Below are positions 10,096 through 21,870 of a stretch of DNA of 64,000 nucleotides, in pieces (positions within the stretch are counted from its first letter, which is position 1; each line of letters starts with the position of its first letter). A program made the position numbers and the translations under genes. Source of the DNA: Lepeophtheirus salmonis (lineage: Eukaryota; Arthropoda; Copepoda; Siphonostomatoida; Caligidae); NCBI RefSeq assembly GCF_016086655.4, contig NC_052138.2:30453403-30517402 (forward strand), given 5' to 3'. The notes beneath the pieces were generated by a model that was not told the origin of the DNA, made no database searches, and saw only the letters and a list, made by a program, of their open reading frames with translations.

Positions 10096-10560
10096 GGTTG
10101 GGAAAAAGTAATTTCATATTTCCTCCCCCTTTTTTAACTATATTATTCATTATTGGTCATATTGGATCATATGATACAACGTTATAAAAGTGTGAATATA
10201 TACTACCAATGCTTTTTTGAGGGTATTACGCTTGGCTGTTTAGTTGTGAATTATTGTGCGTCGAGTATGGAGGTCTCAAAGGAAGAATGTGCTATACATT
10301 TTTACTATCTGGAAGGGAAAACGCATCGAAAGTGACCAAGAATATTTGCCAATACTCTTTCGGTTCGTATTGTACAAAAAGTGGTTCCACCGTTACAAGC
10401 GCTGGACCTGTCACAAAGTAATTTTCATCTACCCTGTCTATGGCCAATGCCATTGGGGACCCAAATTCAATCCAGTATTCAGGATCCAACTAAAACACAT
10501 AGAATGTCTATATTTTGACTGGAAAGTGCAAACGACTATTTGAGTAGAATATATTTTTTG
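10096..10560 (+). pseudogene. mariner remnant with left terminal repeat and transposase N-terminus
   Basis: AAGGTTGGGAAAAAGTAATT, just after 10095, looks like a classic mariner terminal inverted repeat. From the ATG at 10267 the frame reads MEVSKEECAIHFYYLEGK, then after a shift NASKVTKNICQ, then after another shift VLYKKWFHRYKRWTCHK. This is the order of a mariner transposase N-terminus (helix-turn-helix, NA..A...IC, then WF.R...GD). At least two frameshifts and the missing catalytic half make it dead. No right terminal repeat is seen. The overlapping 60-, 95- and 65-residue frames are pieces of this relic. Confidence 0.65.
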
Positions 10561-10873
10561 TAGAGTGACCAGATTTTGAATTTCAAAAATAGATCGCATA
10601 ACCCAATGGGTCTGTGCGTTAATATTTTGTTAATTTACGAATAAAATATTGAATATTAATAATTATAAAATATATTTGAATCTTTTCATATTACTGTATT
10701 TTGTAGATTTGCAATGAAATAATTAAAGATTTTGGTCTTCTTTTAAAAAAAAGTCAATATTTATCTGTTGATCTCACAAAAACAAGATCATTTCATTAAT
10801 CTATTATTTTTTTTTTTGAAATGTAATCAGACAGAGTATTAAAAAAAAAGGAAAAGATCCCTGTCGGCCACCT

Positions 10874-11725
10874 CAGATGGACCAATATAAATTTGGCTGA
10901 TTATCGATTAATCAACCGATTATTTATTATTTTTAGTAAATATAAAATAGAGTTTAATCAAGCCCCGTTAATGGTATTAAAACTTATGACATTGTAAAAC
11001 CTCACTGGAAGCACTACCCTAGCCTAGCAGAGTCTCTCACTTAGTTACTTTCTAGTATATCCCTGCACATTGCCCTAATATTTTCTTAATTTTGCTATAA
11101 ATGCTATATTCAGTTATCCAAAAGCCATGCCGCTATGCAAAAATAAAAGAAACCGAAAATTAACTGGGTAATCCTGACAGTTTCATGAATATATAGGAGA
11201 AAATCAGCGTAGCTGTCATGACGTTCAATTAGATCAGCTACAAGCTGACGTAAGGGGAAGTAAATAAATACAAATCCCACTCTTTATCTAGCAAGAGATA
11301 TGTGAGTAGGGGTTACTCTCATGTTGATCCTCAATTCTACTACGAGTCCAGCAAGCACTTATACTTAAAACTCCTGAGCAAAACCGTGTTGTTACTCTTC
11401 TAGTTATTACTTGGTAATTAGATGTTTCCTTTCTAAGAATTAAATTATAACGATAACTGCTTTGGAAAGTGTAAATATCTGCTCAGATTGCCGCCTAAAA
11501 AAACTGCTCCTTTTTTATAGGAAATAATTTATAAACTTCCGATTATACTCAATTCCCTTATAAATTAAATTAATTAATGTTTATGGGTTACGTTTTTTAG
11601 TAGACAGAAAGTAACGCTGAAGGTTTTTGGGGACTTGATAGTATATCAGAATTTATCAATTACAAATAAATTGATATCATTTTATCGATTAGACCGATCA
11701 GTTGTCCATTAATTGGTCCATGCCT
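10874..11725. mobile_element. Putative element with GGACCAAT termini
   Basis: The left end AGATGGACCAAT (10875-10886) followed by GATTATCGATTAATCAACC matches, inverted, the right end ATCGATTAGACCGATCAG...ATTGGTCCATGCC (to 11724). This gives an imperfect inverted pair of 50-70 bases. No target duplication is seen. A minus-strand family S copy lies inside. The termini recall insect hAT-type ends with ATTAATCG repeats, but that assignment is tentative. Confidence 0.45.
11155..11465 (-). repeat. Family S repeat, copy on minus strand
   Basis: Read on the minus strand it has GGACTCGTAGTAGAATTGAG, then GATCAACATGAGAGTAA, GTAGCTGATCTAATTGAACG, TCATGACAGCTACGCTG and GAAACTGTCAGGATTACC, in the family order. 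Confidence 0.6.
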
Positions 11726-11935
11726 ACGTGGATTTCTCTCTCTTTTTTTTAAACTCATTAAAAAATATGACTAAAAGTACATTATATCCACCTTGTCAAT
11801 GTATCAAAATATAATCTCGTTATTCAACTTGCATTGTTCTTTAACTCTCTTGCTGCAAGATAAGTAAATAAGGTTGCATGAGTCATTAATATGATACTTA
11901 AAATCCATCTTTTCCTCTCCCTATTATCGCCCATT

Positions 11936-11960
11936 TTTTTTTTTTTTTTTTTTTTTTTTT
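11936..11960. repeat. Poly-T tract
   Basis: A T homopolymer of more than 20 bases immediately before GAGTTGGCG and a family S copy. Confidence 0.9.
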
Positions 11961-12074
11961 GAGTTGGCGAACTGAATTGACATTTGTTAAGCTATTGTTA
12001 TTAATATTTCATTCCTGGGGAGTGCACTTCCTTTTCCATTACATACAACATACCATTGATTTATCGGGGCTACA

Positions 12075-13282
12075 AAATTATTTACCGATGATGTAAATAT
12101 ACTTTTTAAGAGGTTTTGTGGCAACCATTCTGATTGTTTCATATTTTTACTGTTAAAATATACAAAAATCCTTCCTGTGAGAGCGTAACAACTTCCGCAC
12201 GTGAGACCATGTCCAATCAGGAAACAAAGAGGATCGAAATTGCAGCCCTCCTCCAAGCGGGAGTGCCTCATAACAACATTAAGGAACAGGTTGAGGCCTC
12301 GTTGAAGACAATTTACAACGTTTACAAGCCCTTGGAGGCTGGGGGTGATCTCAAGCATTCCCCTGGGGCTGGAAGGAAGCCGACTGTCTCAACAAGGCAA
12401 GTAAAGGCAGTGTTCAAGAGGACTCCCAACAGGTCCATTGCCGACATGGCCAGAAAGATAGGAACGTCGACATCAACTGTTTCAAGGGCATTGAAAAGGG
12501 CTGGAGGAAAGTCCCTGAGGCGTACTGAACGCCCTCTGCTAACTGAACGTCAGCGAGAAGTCAGACTTGAGCGTGCCAAGAAAATCTTGAATGATATCAA
12601 GAGCTCATCTGGACGCATCATCATTTTTCAGATGAGAAAACTTTTACGGTCGATCCTGTTTTCAACAGGCAAAATGACCGTGTTGTGAGCTTTGGAGATG
12701 TTTGGAGATCCAACGGGAAGGCCATGAAGCCGGTATGGTTCCCCACTGGCTCAGATTAACAGCGGAGGATTATGTGAAGATTCTGGCGTCCAAGGTCCTT
12801 CCGTGGATCAAATCCATAGTCGGCAACTCTCCTTGAGTTTTTCAACAAGATGGAGCACCCGCCCACGCTTCCAAGAAAGCTCAGGAGTGGCTCAAGGACA
12901 ACATGAACTTTTGACCAAGGACTACTGGCCCCCTCAGAGCCCAGATCTGAACCCACTAGACTTCCCTATCTAGGTGCACGTGGAGACCAAGGCCTGCAAA
13001 AAACGACACAAGAACATAAATGCCTTAAAGGCTGCTGTCAACAAGGCCTGGGCCTCCATGGACGTCGATTACATCCAGCAAGTCTGTGGCAGCTTCAGAC
13101 GTCGCCTGACCAGTGTCATTGAGTCAAATGGTGGCTACATTGATTAAATTTGATCACAAACTATTTTATTATTCTAAAAATGTATGAATAAATTGTTTCT
13201 CAAGTCATTCAAATGTCATTATTGTCCGCGATATGTTCTGAACAATATATTCACAATAAATAATTATGCACGGCCCGGTATA
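12075..13282 (+). mobile_element. Tc1/mariner element inside a family S copy
   Basis: The bounds are set by the break in the family S repeat and by TACCG-type sequence at both edges: TACCGATGATGTAAAT on the left, and CCGGTATACAAAA on the right, whose reverse complement starts TACCGGGCCGTGC. The terminal inverted repeat is therefore degenerate. It carries the transposase remnant at 12208-13147. Confidence 0.55.
12208..13147 (+). pseudogene. Tc1/mariner-family transposase, frameshifted
   Basis: The likely start is the ATG at 12208 (MSNQETKRIEIAALLQAGVP). It is followed by two helix-turn-helix units (NNIKEQVEASLKTIYNVYK, and RSIADMARKIGTSTSTVSRA with LKRA) and a GRKP linker. A frame change near 12629 falls exactly at the first catalytic Asp block. 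A deletion near 12700 joins that block to GKAMKPVWFPTG. Later blocks remain: FQQDGAPAHASKKAQEW (second Asp), WPPQSPDLNPLDF (third Asp) and a C-terminal FRRRLTSVIESNGGYID ending at 13147. Several stops (near 12833, 12914 and 12972) confirm it is dead. It is shorter than the roughly 340 residues usual for the family because of the deletion. Confidence 0.85.
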
Positions 13283-13505
13283 CAAAACTGGATTGATCAT
13301 TTGACTTTCTGCTTATTTAAATACAGACCCGATACCCAAGGATTTGTTGAAGGGATAGAAGTCCTTCTTGGACTCAGAGTAGATACACAGTTAAATAATT
13401 ATTGCCTATATCTTTCTTCATTTCCATCTACCCCTTTTCCTTCTTCCCTGATGTCCTCCAAAACATTCTCCAAAATGTTAAGGTTACAATGTTGAATTTT
13501 CGTTA

Positions 13506-14679
13506 ATTTTTAAATTGCTCAATAGGGTGCCAATTAAATTATTTTTTTGTGAAAAAGTAAAAAATTGAGGGTCAAATACGTTTGTTTTGTTTTTTTGATA
13601 AAAAAAAAACAGAATTAACTATCTTTGAACGATTTCTATGAATTATTATAAGTAGCTACTAAAATGTAAAAACACATTTTTTTACTTAGATTAACAAAAA
13701 AAAAATATATTTAACAATTGTGTCTAATAAAAAAAATATTGCAATGAAAATTGAGTAGAAGATAATTTTATTTAAAAAATGACCTCAAAGGGCATTTGAA
13801 GTCGAGAACAATGACGGGGTTAACTATAGAAATATATTTTATTAAGTTAGTAAGTAATAATATTGCAATGTAGCCTAAGGTCTTATAAGGAATAATTCAA
13901 TAACAAATCAAAAGTAATAATTTGTCATTTTTAAAGTGTTTTTTTTTTTTCGAGTAATGGAGTATTTATATTTCCATAATGATTTCATATTGTAAAATCT
14001 GATATAATTTTTTTATTTATTTTATAAAACTTTGATATATTTTCCTCAAAAAAAAAAAATTATATAAAAGCCATCAAGTTTTCTAAAAAAAGTAATCCAA
14101 ATAAAAGAAGTATTTGCAAATTTTTGTTGATATCAGTAGTCGCTCATTGGCTGTCATACGCAGATGAACAAACCGATAGGCAAAAAGGCTGCATTCCACT
14201 TAAATATTTGTATCGTTCTTTTAGACACGTGAAAAATTATTTATTATAAATTTTGTTTAAAACTTTTGATAAACATATAACTTAACGAAATTTCTTAATT
14301 TAACTAACAAGTCGTAATGTGTAGTATACGGATGATATTAAAGTCTTCAAATCATTTTTTCCCCTTCTTTTTACGTAACTTTATACTTTTGCATGATCTG
14401 TAACTCATCATGCAGTTTGGGTAACATTGGACACGAAAGGGAAAGTTACCATGTAGGAAATCCATGCACTGTTAATTGGTAAAACAGGCTACAGATTCTT
14501 CGTATATATATTGTTTAAGACATTCCAGACTATTTCACATAATATACATAATTAATCAATGACTGCTGCAATTATGAGAATGAAGCTGACTGATTGTACA
14601 TACATTATGATTTCCATTAGATATTTTTTTTAAGTTGAAGTAATGCACTATGGATTACTGAGTGTGCAGAGATTAGGGT
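13506..14679. other. AT-rich stretch, no gene
   Basis: Many A and T homopolymers (for example near 13600, 13940 and 14050). No gene or recognised repeat. Confidence 0.4.
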
Positions 14680-15500
14680 AATCCAGAAAAATGTGAATAG
14701 CAAGTCTATTTTTGAAGCTACGACATTTAAACTTTGTACACATAATTTTGATTTAATTTTCTGTAATAAATATAAACTTTCATTCAAAATAGTCATCTTC
14801 AGCCGTCACAGTTGCCGTCGGACGGCGAGTAAAGTCTTTGACGGTGGCACGTACAACTTCATGCCCCATTTAGTCCCATGCCTTAACCAGCGAAGCCTTC
14901 AGACTCTCAAAATTTCTATGAGACTTTGCACATGCCTTTGCCTCCAGAAAGGACCACAAAGAGTAGTCCATAGGATTTAAATCCAGGCAGCTTAGAGGCC
15001 ATTATTCCTTCGACAAAAAAATTAATGGAAAATTCGCTATCAGCCAGTCTTGTGTTATCTGAGCGGTGCGTGAAGGGACTCTATCTTGTTGTCGTGTCCA
15101 AGGCTCGTTTTCAACTCGTGCTTGGCCAAGGGCTTGACATGAGCCTTGAGAACGTCCTCCAGGTATTTCTTGACATTTATCTTAACACCGGATTGACACC
15201 TCGCAGACTTGATGACCTTAGGTTGCCTTATAGGCTAAGTGTACCCTTTCTAGGGGCCTTTTCGTTTTTTCCTGGGGTGTTTTTAAGCTCTTTTAATGCT
15301 CTTAGAAATGTCTCAATTGGATTTTCCACCTTGAATTAACTGAACAGTCACTTTACGCTGGTTCTCAGTCAGGGTCATGCTGTGAAATAATTTTTTTAAG
15401 ACTTAAATAACGGTTTAGTAAGAATGAATAAACAGAAGATGAACCTGATATCACAAAACCTCAAGGAGTTAGAGACAAATATATTTACTTACACCCTGTA
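14680..15500 (-). pseudogene. Tc1/mariner transposase remnant (internally shortened)
   Basis: The minus-strand ATG at 15378 gives MTLTENQRKVTVQLIQGG. A middle block reads VKINVKKYLEDVLKAHVKPL, with AKHELKT following. A nearly open C-terminus reads LDLNPMDYSLWSFLEAKACA, then SHRNFESLKASLVKAWD, one stop, then VVRATVKDFTRR and AEDDYFE, ending at 14780. The DLNPMDY block holds the third catalytic Asp. The transposase region is about 600 bases rather than about 1 kb, and the first Asp block is missing. CACCCTGTATAT near 15484-15495 may be one terminal repeat. The plus-strand frames at 14693-14980 and 15025-15339 are shadows. Confidence 0.75.
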
Positions 15501-16584
15501 TATTATCTACAAAAAAATCTTCATATTATGTTTTTATATTCAGAAGAGGGGGCATTTAATTAGTAATTGAGCTTCAAATCAAAATAATTCAGGGCTAAGG
15601 TGTGGTAACGGATTGAATTCTCCACTCTGTAGTAAAAAAGACTGATTCCCTGTTGTGCCTCTAAGTAGAAGTCATTTTTAATACTCTTCAAAATGACGAG
15701 GGATACATAAATAATTTTTAAAAGCGTGTTTCTTTGTGAAAAGCCAAGCCCAATCCTTTATCGATGAATCAAAAGCATGAAGTCTCTAAGATTAAATTTG
15801 CATATTCACTATCCCATCAGTAGTTGAAAATGTAATACTAGTATTATTTTAAGTATCTTTATGAGCATATGTATAGGCTGACAGAAATCTGTTGATAAAA
15901 TCGTTATACTAGCGCCTGTTCAACGTCCTTAGTTATAGCTATATTTATTTGATATCTACAGACATACTCCGAATTGTTTTTGAAAGTATGGGAGGGGCAA
16001 TGACTGTAATTTTAAAAAAAATGCTACTGTTTTGAAAGGATAAATTATCAAAAAGTGTAGTGGAGCCCCCACTATTGTGCGGCACCTAAACCAGAGGTAA
16101 TAAAATGTCCTTATACTCTAAGTCCAAATCCTTTAATATTTTGAACAATTCCAATTCTCAGATTTCTTTTGAATTCATTTCAAGTCTATAGTGATAGGTC
16201 CTTTGTAGAGTTGTTTAGAATATGATTGCCACTGTGGGCACTCAAGAATTAAAATCAGTTGGAAAGAACTGTTTCCAGGACTATGACGGTTAAATTCCGG
16301 GTTTTTAGCCAAAAACTCTCAACTCTGGAGTTTTTTTCGCGGCTCAATTTGAATTTTTCTTTGAGATCGATCCATTTTTTTTAGTTCGAAATGAGTGTTT
16401 AAATCATAAAATTCACCAATTTGACCGCGTTTCTACATACCACATTTTATGTTTTTTGGTTCTTACACTAAAGTTATATTGAAACAAGGACATGCAGCCT
16501 CATTACATAATAGCGCCGCCCTTAAATTTAGAAACTAGAATCTTTCTCTATAAAAAAAAAGTACTATATAAAAAAACTTGCACA
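15501..16584. other. Gene-free stretch
   Basis: No gene or repeat recognised. The composition is slightly less A/T-rich than the neighbours. Confidence 0.35.
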
Positions 16585-16864
16585 GAAAACTGCCCTGGGG
16601 AAGATTGCCATGGAGGAAAATTGCGCGTATTTTGTTCAAACTTGATGATGAATAATAACAAATTATAAATTCAATTAATATAATTTATCCCCTTGGGAGA
16701 TGGAACAAACAAATATGTTTAAATATTTGTCATACATAATATTAAGCGAATTTATAACATTTTATCATTCATCATGAAGTTTGAACAAAATATGGGTAAT
16801 TTTTATAAGTGTCAATTTTCTCCTGTGCAATCTTCCACGATCAATTTTCCCCAGGGCAGTTTTC
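16585..16864. mobile_element. MITE-like inverted-repeat element, about 280 bp
   Basis: GAAAACTGCCCTGGGG (16585-16600) is matched exactly by its reverse complement at 16849-16864. The inverted similarity continues inward: AAGATTGCC..GGAGGAAAATTG on one side against GGAAGATTGC..GGAGAAAATTG on the other, then TATTTTGTTCAAACTT.ATGATGAAT on both. There is no coding capacity. No obvious target duplication is seen, so the superfamily is open. Confidence 0.75.
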
Positions 16865-17559
16865 CTAGTACCAAAAAAAAATAATGAATATTAGTTATAT
16901 TAAATAAAAAAAAGTTTCCTAAGTTGCAGCCTCCTTCAATTTTGGTGCTGGAACAATATTGTTATCGTGACAACACTAATCCATAGTGCGAGTCTTTAGT
17001 TGTTAGATCGAGCCGCAAGTCTTAAGTACCCACCCCTGCCTTGCATACATAAATAAATTAGGCTAGCTATCCTTATATAATTAGTGAAAAAAGTTAAGTG
17101 TGCTTTTTTTTTTTTTTGAAATTTCTGTTTCTTTTTTTTGCATGCCCAAAATGTTTCTTATTTGTATCACTCTATATAATAATTTATATAAAGCTTTTCC
17201 ATACTTCTCTATATAGATAAATACAGACAAAATGCCATAATTTTGCATACATTGTCTCCGTTTTATCCAATGTAGAGGGGTAATAAAAAAAAATTCCAAG
17301 AAAATACAAACGTAAATAACTTATAAGAAAATGCATTCATTTTAAAAGTTATTGCCATAACATAAATTAGTACTTCTGTCAAAATAATAATAATATTAAA
17401 GTAATTGGTCCTACAAAAAGATCTTTTTAATATAGTTAAGAGGCTTTTGTGTTCCATAATGATTCACAAAAATGATCTATTTTTAAAAACAAAATCATGA
17501 GTTTTTAGGCGTCGACGAGCAGACAAAATTTGCTAAAATATAGAAGATAACTGTCCAAG
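16865..17559. other. AT-rich stretch, no gene
   Basis: The 72- and 64-residue minus-strand frames at 17081-17457 have no recognisable motif and lie in A/T-rich sequence. They are not called. Confidence 0.35.
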
Positions 17560-17830
17560 AAATCCTTTGTGATATACTCTGTTTTTCATGAGTACACTCA
17601 AACGTAATTGCTCAATACATGGATGTTCTCTTCTTAAGAATAAAAGAATAATAACGGCTTTAAAAAAAAAATAGTATGACGTTATGACTGATGATCCAGG
17701 GAGTACTTTAGTCTCCAATGCTCTACCTGGTTGAGCCTTCGCTATACACACTCATTGCTATATGTAAAACTCCTGGAAATTTTCATTAATATGACTACAT
17801 GGTTATTTTTTTAGATAAAAACAGATTGTT
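17560..17830 (+). repeat. Family B repeat, copy 1
   Basis: Blocks: ATGAGTACACTCAAACGTAA, TTGCTCAATACATGGATGTT, CTTCTTAAGAATAAAAGAAT, CAGGGAGTACTTTAGTCTCC, then a tail TTCATTAATATGACTACATG. It is shared in order with 18720, 42770 and 51325. The 72-residue minus frame at 17533-17751 is a shadow. Confidence 0.6.
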
Positions 17831-18719
17831 TTTCATTCAAACATACATTAATACAGACAAATGTTGCTTTAATCTTATTTTATATATAATAGTAAGGAAA
17901 TTAACAGAAGACTTGATGCCCTATGTTAATATTTTGACATGAAATAAATTTTGACTTTTTGTTAATACATAATCTTGCTTTTTTAAATATTTTTTTCTTT
18001 ATTTTAGTCTTGTCTTATTTTTTAAGTCGGGGAAAAATTGACACAACTAACAAGAAACTGCACTTATATAAAAGTGCCTAAAAAGATTTAGATAGAACAC
18101 CTGTCCAAAAAAAAAAAGTACAGTACATTCTACTCAAAAACTACTAGAGAAGGACTGAAGAGAGAATTGGGTATCCTGTTGACTGTATATCTTGCACTTT
18201 ATTGCTCATTAGTATTTGTGACGTCATAGAAGTGAAATAATAAAACAATCAATGAAAGAAAAATGATAAATGAAAGGAATTTGAGCTTTGCAGTCAACAG
18301 TTGTCTTAATTTGATCTCAAGCCCATCCTCTACTATGTATACATATTAATAAGATCCTTTTCACTTGTAATTACTTGAACCAAAAGAACATTATTGATCA
18401 TTTCAATATATAAAAAGGATTATTAAATCCCTATTAGGTCTCCTTATTTCACTATTTATAGATATTTTTAAAGGCTTCTGTTCAAGTGCCCATAAATAAT
18501 AGGTAATCCTGATTAGCTTCACTGACACATTATTTGATTTATAGGTAGTTTCTATAACTTTTTTTCTAATTATATTTTGAATGTTATATTTCTGTCTTAT
18601 AAAAAATATGTTTATTTGATACTAACAGCAATAACCTGGTATTAACAGAAGTTATTAGACGTCAGACTAACTTTGTATAAAAAATCTAGAAGATAACTAC
18701 CCAAAACATAATCAGGGAT

Positions 18720-19190
18720 ACTCACCATTTTGTATGAGTGGACTCTCATGTAGTTACTCAATCACGAGCTGATACATATTCTCTCCTCAAGAATAAAATA
18801 ATCATAATAATAGCTTGAGAAGACAAAAAAAAATATATCGTTATGACTAATGAACCAGGTAGTTCGTTTGCACACATGCGAAACACTTGCGAGGTTTCAT
18901 TGACTACATTCAATATAAATATGACATACATCAGAGAGCACTATTTACATTGTACTCTCTATATCCGCGCCATAGCTACATTCAAAACTCCTTCAAGATT
19001 TCATTAATATGACTACATTTTTTTTCCTTATATCAAAAATATAAATATGATATACATCAAGGAGCACTATTAACAGTCTACCCTCTATACACGCTCCATG
19101 CTACATGGAAAAATCCCTCAATGTTTCATTTATTTGAATACATTGCTATTTTATAGATAAAAAATATGAATATGATATAATTTCAAACAT
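18720..19190 (+). repeat. Family B repeat, copy 2, with expanded tail
   Basis: The core is at 18720-18865 (GAGTGGACTCTCATGTAGTT, CTCTCCTCAAGAATAAAATA, ATGACTAATGAACCAGG). The tail phrase, TTTCATTnATnTGACTACATT with ATATAAATATGATATACATC, AnGAGCACTATT and CTCTATA..CGC.CCATAGCTACAT, is repeated about three times at about 18895-19190, in units of 100-125 bases. Confidence 0.55.
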
Positions 19191-19979
19191 CCATACGTTA
19201 TTTTTTACTCCCTAGATGGCTCTTAAGTTGAAGCAATGTAACTTTTTAAATACTTCTCCCCTATTATTAGCAGGATTTTTTTGAAATAAAATATATATAT
19301 TTCACTCGATTCGGTCAAATTGTATCTCTTTTAGATTGAAGGAAGAAAGAGTAGATGTTATTAAAAAAGTACTCAGGTGTAAAACTTTGTTTAACTAATT
19401 GAAATGAGGAGAAGAAGAAGACTCATCAAAGACGTTTATGTCTTTGATGAGTCATAAAAAAGATCAAATTATTTATTACCAATAATTAATTACTCAATAA
19501 GATTATTCTTTCCATGCCCAAATATTGGGTCACTAGACCCAATGTAACCTCACTTATATAAACAAGTATTTGTTGTCCACCTGTCTACTTATTCGGGAGT
19601 TGTTCATAGCTTTAAGAAAACTAATTCGAATCTAACAAATCCACGTATATAACTCTAAAAAGAGAAACAACAAGAAGTTATTTTTGTTGTATCTCGCAAC
19701 CTTTCTTCTAAAAAGGAAAGCAAATCGGTTGGATGCAGTTAGTTCATTCTTACCACCGGAGCCCTAATGCATTTTCAAGTGGGGGGGATGATAAAGTAAT
19801 CTAAGATGTCTGCATGATTTGAGGGGGGGAGTTTCATTTGCAATTTTGACAAGATTTTATTTTATATATTAATTTCAAAATTTACACTTTTTTTTTTTTT
19901 TTTTTTAAAGATGAGTCACTGAATGTCACACCTACTGTATACAATTTAAAAAAAACTGAACAGTTTTCATCCTGTTACT
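19191..19979. other. Gene-free stretch with a perfect hairpin and poly-T
   Basis: A perfect 14-bp hairpin (GACTCATCAAAGAC, 6-nt loop) lies at 19420-19453. A T homopolymer lies near 19889-19906. Nothing else is recognised. Confidence 0.5.
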
Positions 19980-20480
19980 CTTGCAATCTGAGGTCCTTCA
20001 ACACGCAGGCTCTCAATGTCACTTTGCTGGTCCCCAACTTCTCAGCAATGGAGGTGAAGTTTCTGTATGGGTCATCATCGATCATGGTTTGAAACTTTGT
20101 GGATGATTCACTTATCCCAACTTTCCTTGTGGGTTTTTTTTGCGCCGGATGACAGATCAGGGATAATCATTCTCCAGAAGAGCATTGAAAATCTTTTTCA
20201 TGCTCCATATTGGGACCCCAGTCACATTTTGGACCTCACAATTTAAATTTCCATACAGTACTTGAGAAAAATCATCCACACGGTGCTACACCATCCCTCC
20301 TCTTTAACTTCAATCATCTTTATATCTAAACCAGCTGTCATTTAAGTTTGTTGATACTACATAGTTTATACTGACATAAAAAGAGACGTCATTAGACAGC
20401 CGCATCATAACAAAATCGTTGGTGCACGTAAGGCCCGATTTGATCTTAACGCCCTGTAATTAATATTTCATTGTTATAAC
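19980..20480 (-). pseudogene. mariner-like transposase N-terminal remnant
   Basis: Minus-strand translation of about 20345-19985 gives VTGVPIWSMKKIFNALLEND, then after a stop RRKKPTRKVGISESSTKFQT, then MIDDDPYRNFTSIAEKLGTS followed by KVTLRACVLKDLRLQE. This is the paired helix-turn-helix N-terminus and the DP...S...A..LG.S..T linker of mariner transposases. Nothing catalytic remains. ACAGGGCGTTAAGATC (minus strand, near 20455) could be a terminal repeat. Confidence 0.6.
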
Positions 20481-21271
20481 GACTTGTTCACAGGATTAGA
20501 AAAGCTATTTGGAAATAAAGCAATAAATGTTCAGAAAAATTGTAATTAAAAAGAGAAGCAGAATAGTTGACAGCTGACAAAAAAGTATGTAAGAAAATGT
20601 TAAGTTAGGGAAGATACAGCCCCTGTAGTGGGATGTATCGGAAATGTTAAAATATTTTCATTGATGAACTGTGAAAACCTTTTTCTTCTTCGCTTAAAAC
20701 AGAGACTATGGAAGTTAAGTGCACTTACTGCATCCTGAAAGGGAAATAAAGGTATATATAATATATTTATGGAAAAAGATGTATTCACAAATGGATGGAT
20801 GTAAAGCTATTCATTTATAAAAAAGTATAGCCAAAAATATTTGTATATTGTACACACATAAATATATCCAAAAGCACTTTATGTCATGTGTGGACATTCC
20901 TGTTGTATTTTGGAAATCATTGGTATTGTAGGGCAGAAATTATGTATGTACGTTACTAGGGAGAACCATTGACATAAAAAAGTAATAAAGGACGAGGCTT
21001 TGAAAATATATTAGAATGATAAAAACATGAGCTCAAAAAATACAAAAAAATAGAAATTGTAGAATATAAAAAGTGCTTCTGACAAAGAACTAAGTATATA
21101 TATATATTAGAGTGTAACGAAATTAAAAAAGTTTGGAACTTGATATTGCTGGATATTTTCAAGAATTTAAAGACAGTTTTTGTAGTCCAAATGGATAAAT
21201 AGATATGGCAGTGATATGGGTATTATTTAATAATATTAATTAACTATGGAAATATATGGTATATTAATACA
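20481..21271. other. AT-rich stretch, no gene
   Basis: Two minus-strand frames of 62 and 68 residues (20600-20788 and 20956-21162) are unsupported by any motif. Confidence 0.35.
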
Positions 21272-21870
21272 AGGGGGAGGGGGAAGGATTTGAAATCTGG
21301 AAAATGTTAGGATAATGTATATGACAAATTATTTCAAATAATTAAATTAGCCATTCACAAATTTTTGCTCCTACATTTCCATAATGAAATCAATCACTCA
21401 AACTAACTACCTCCAGCTTCAAGGACAGCCCTACAACATGGCCTTGAACCCGGCACTGGTGTTAAAGAGAAAAATGGAAGCACGCAAGGAGTCAACATGT
21501 TTATGTGGACATTTATTAGACTCTCTTTAAACAAAACTCCACGCATAGTAGTCCAAGGCCCTCAGATCCAGAAAGCTGGGATGCCACATTTCCTTTGCCC
21601 AAAACATAAAGGTCTTGATTTTTTTGGTTTTTCCAGAATAAATCAACTTCTAATTACCTTTTATTTTGACCAATTGTATCAATTTAAAATTGTAGCATGA
21701 CACCGGATCTGTTAACATCCATTTAAGTTATCTAGCATCACTATATATGAATATGAACCATATTGCATCCTTGGGCGTGCACTCAGCACGGATTCACTCT
21801 ATAATTTCAGGGTTGTCAAGATATTGAGGTCTAAACTTGGTCCAGATTTAAAATCCCCACCCTGTATATT
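21272..21870 (-). pseudogene. mariner deletion derivative
   Basis: Minus-strand translation near 21600-21400 gives FLDLRALDYYAWSFV, stop, then RESNKCPHKHVDSLRASI. This corresponds to the DLNPLDYYxWSxVERExN.xPH...SLRA region around the third catalytic Asp. The ends may be paired: left AGGGGGAAGGATTTGAAATC (from about 21277) resembles the reverse complement of the right end (CAGGGTGGGGATTTTAAATC, ending near 21870). At about 600 bases it is a shortened, dead copy. The 67-residue plus frame at 21497-21700 is a shadow. Confidence 0.6.

Larger units (their letters stand above)
11990..13505 (+). repeat. Family S repeat, interrupted by a Tc1/mariner element
   Basis: The left piece (11990-12074) carries ATTTCATTCCTGGGGAGTG and CTTCCTTTTCCATTACATAC. 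The right piece (about 13283-13505) carries AAGGATTTGTTGAAGG, CTTGGACTCAGAGTAGAT and CCAAAACATTCTCCAAAATG. Together they align in order with the uninterrupted copy at 27388-27715, and the Tc1/mariner element fills the gap. The 103-residue frame at 13184-13495 is a shadow. Confidence 0.6.

Noticed and set aside
12756..12956. Minus-strand frame over the Tc1 relic
   Set aside because: Antisense shadow of transposase codons.
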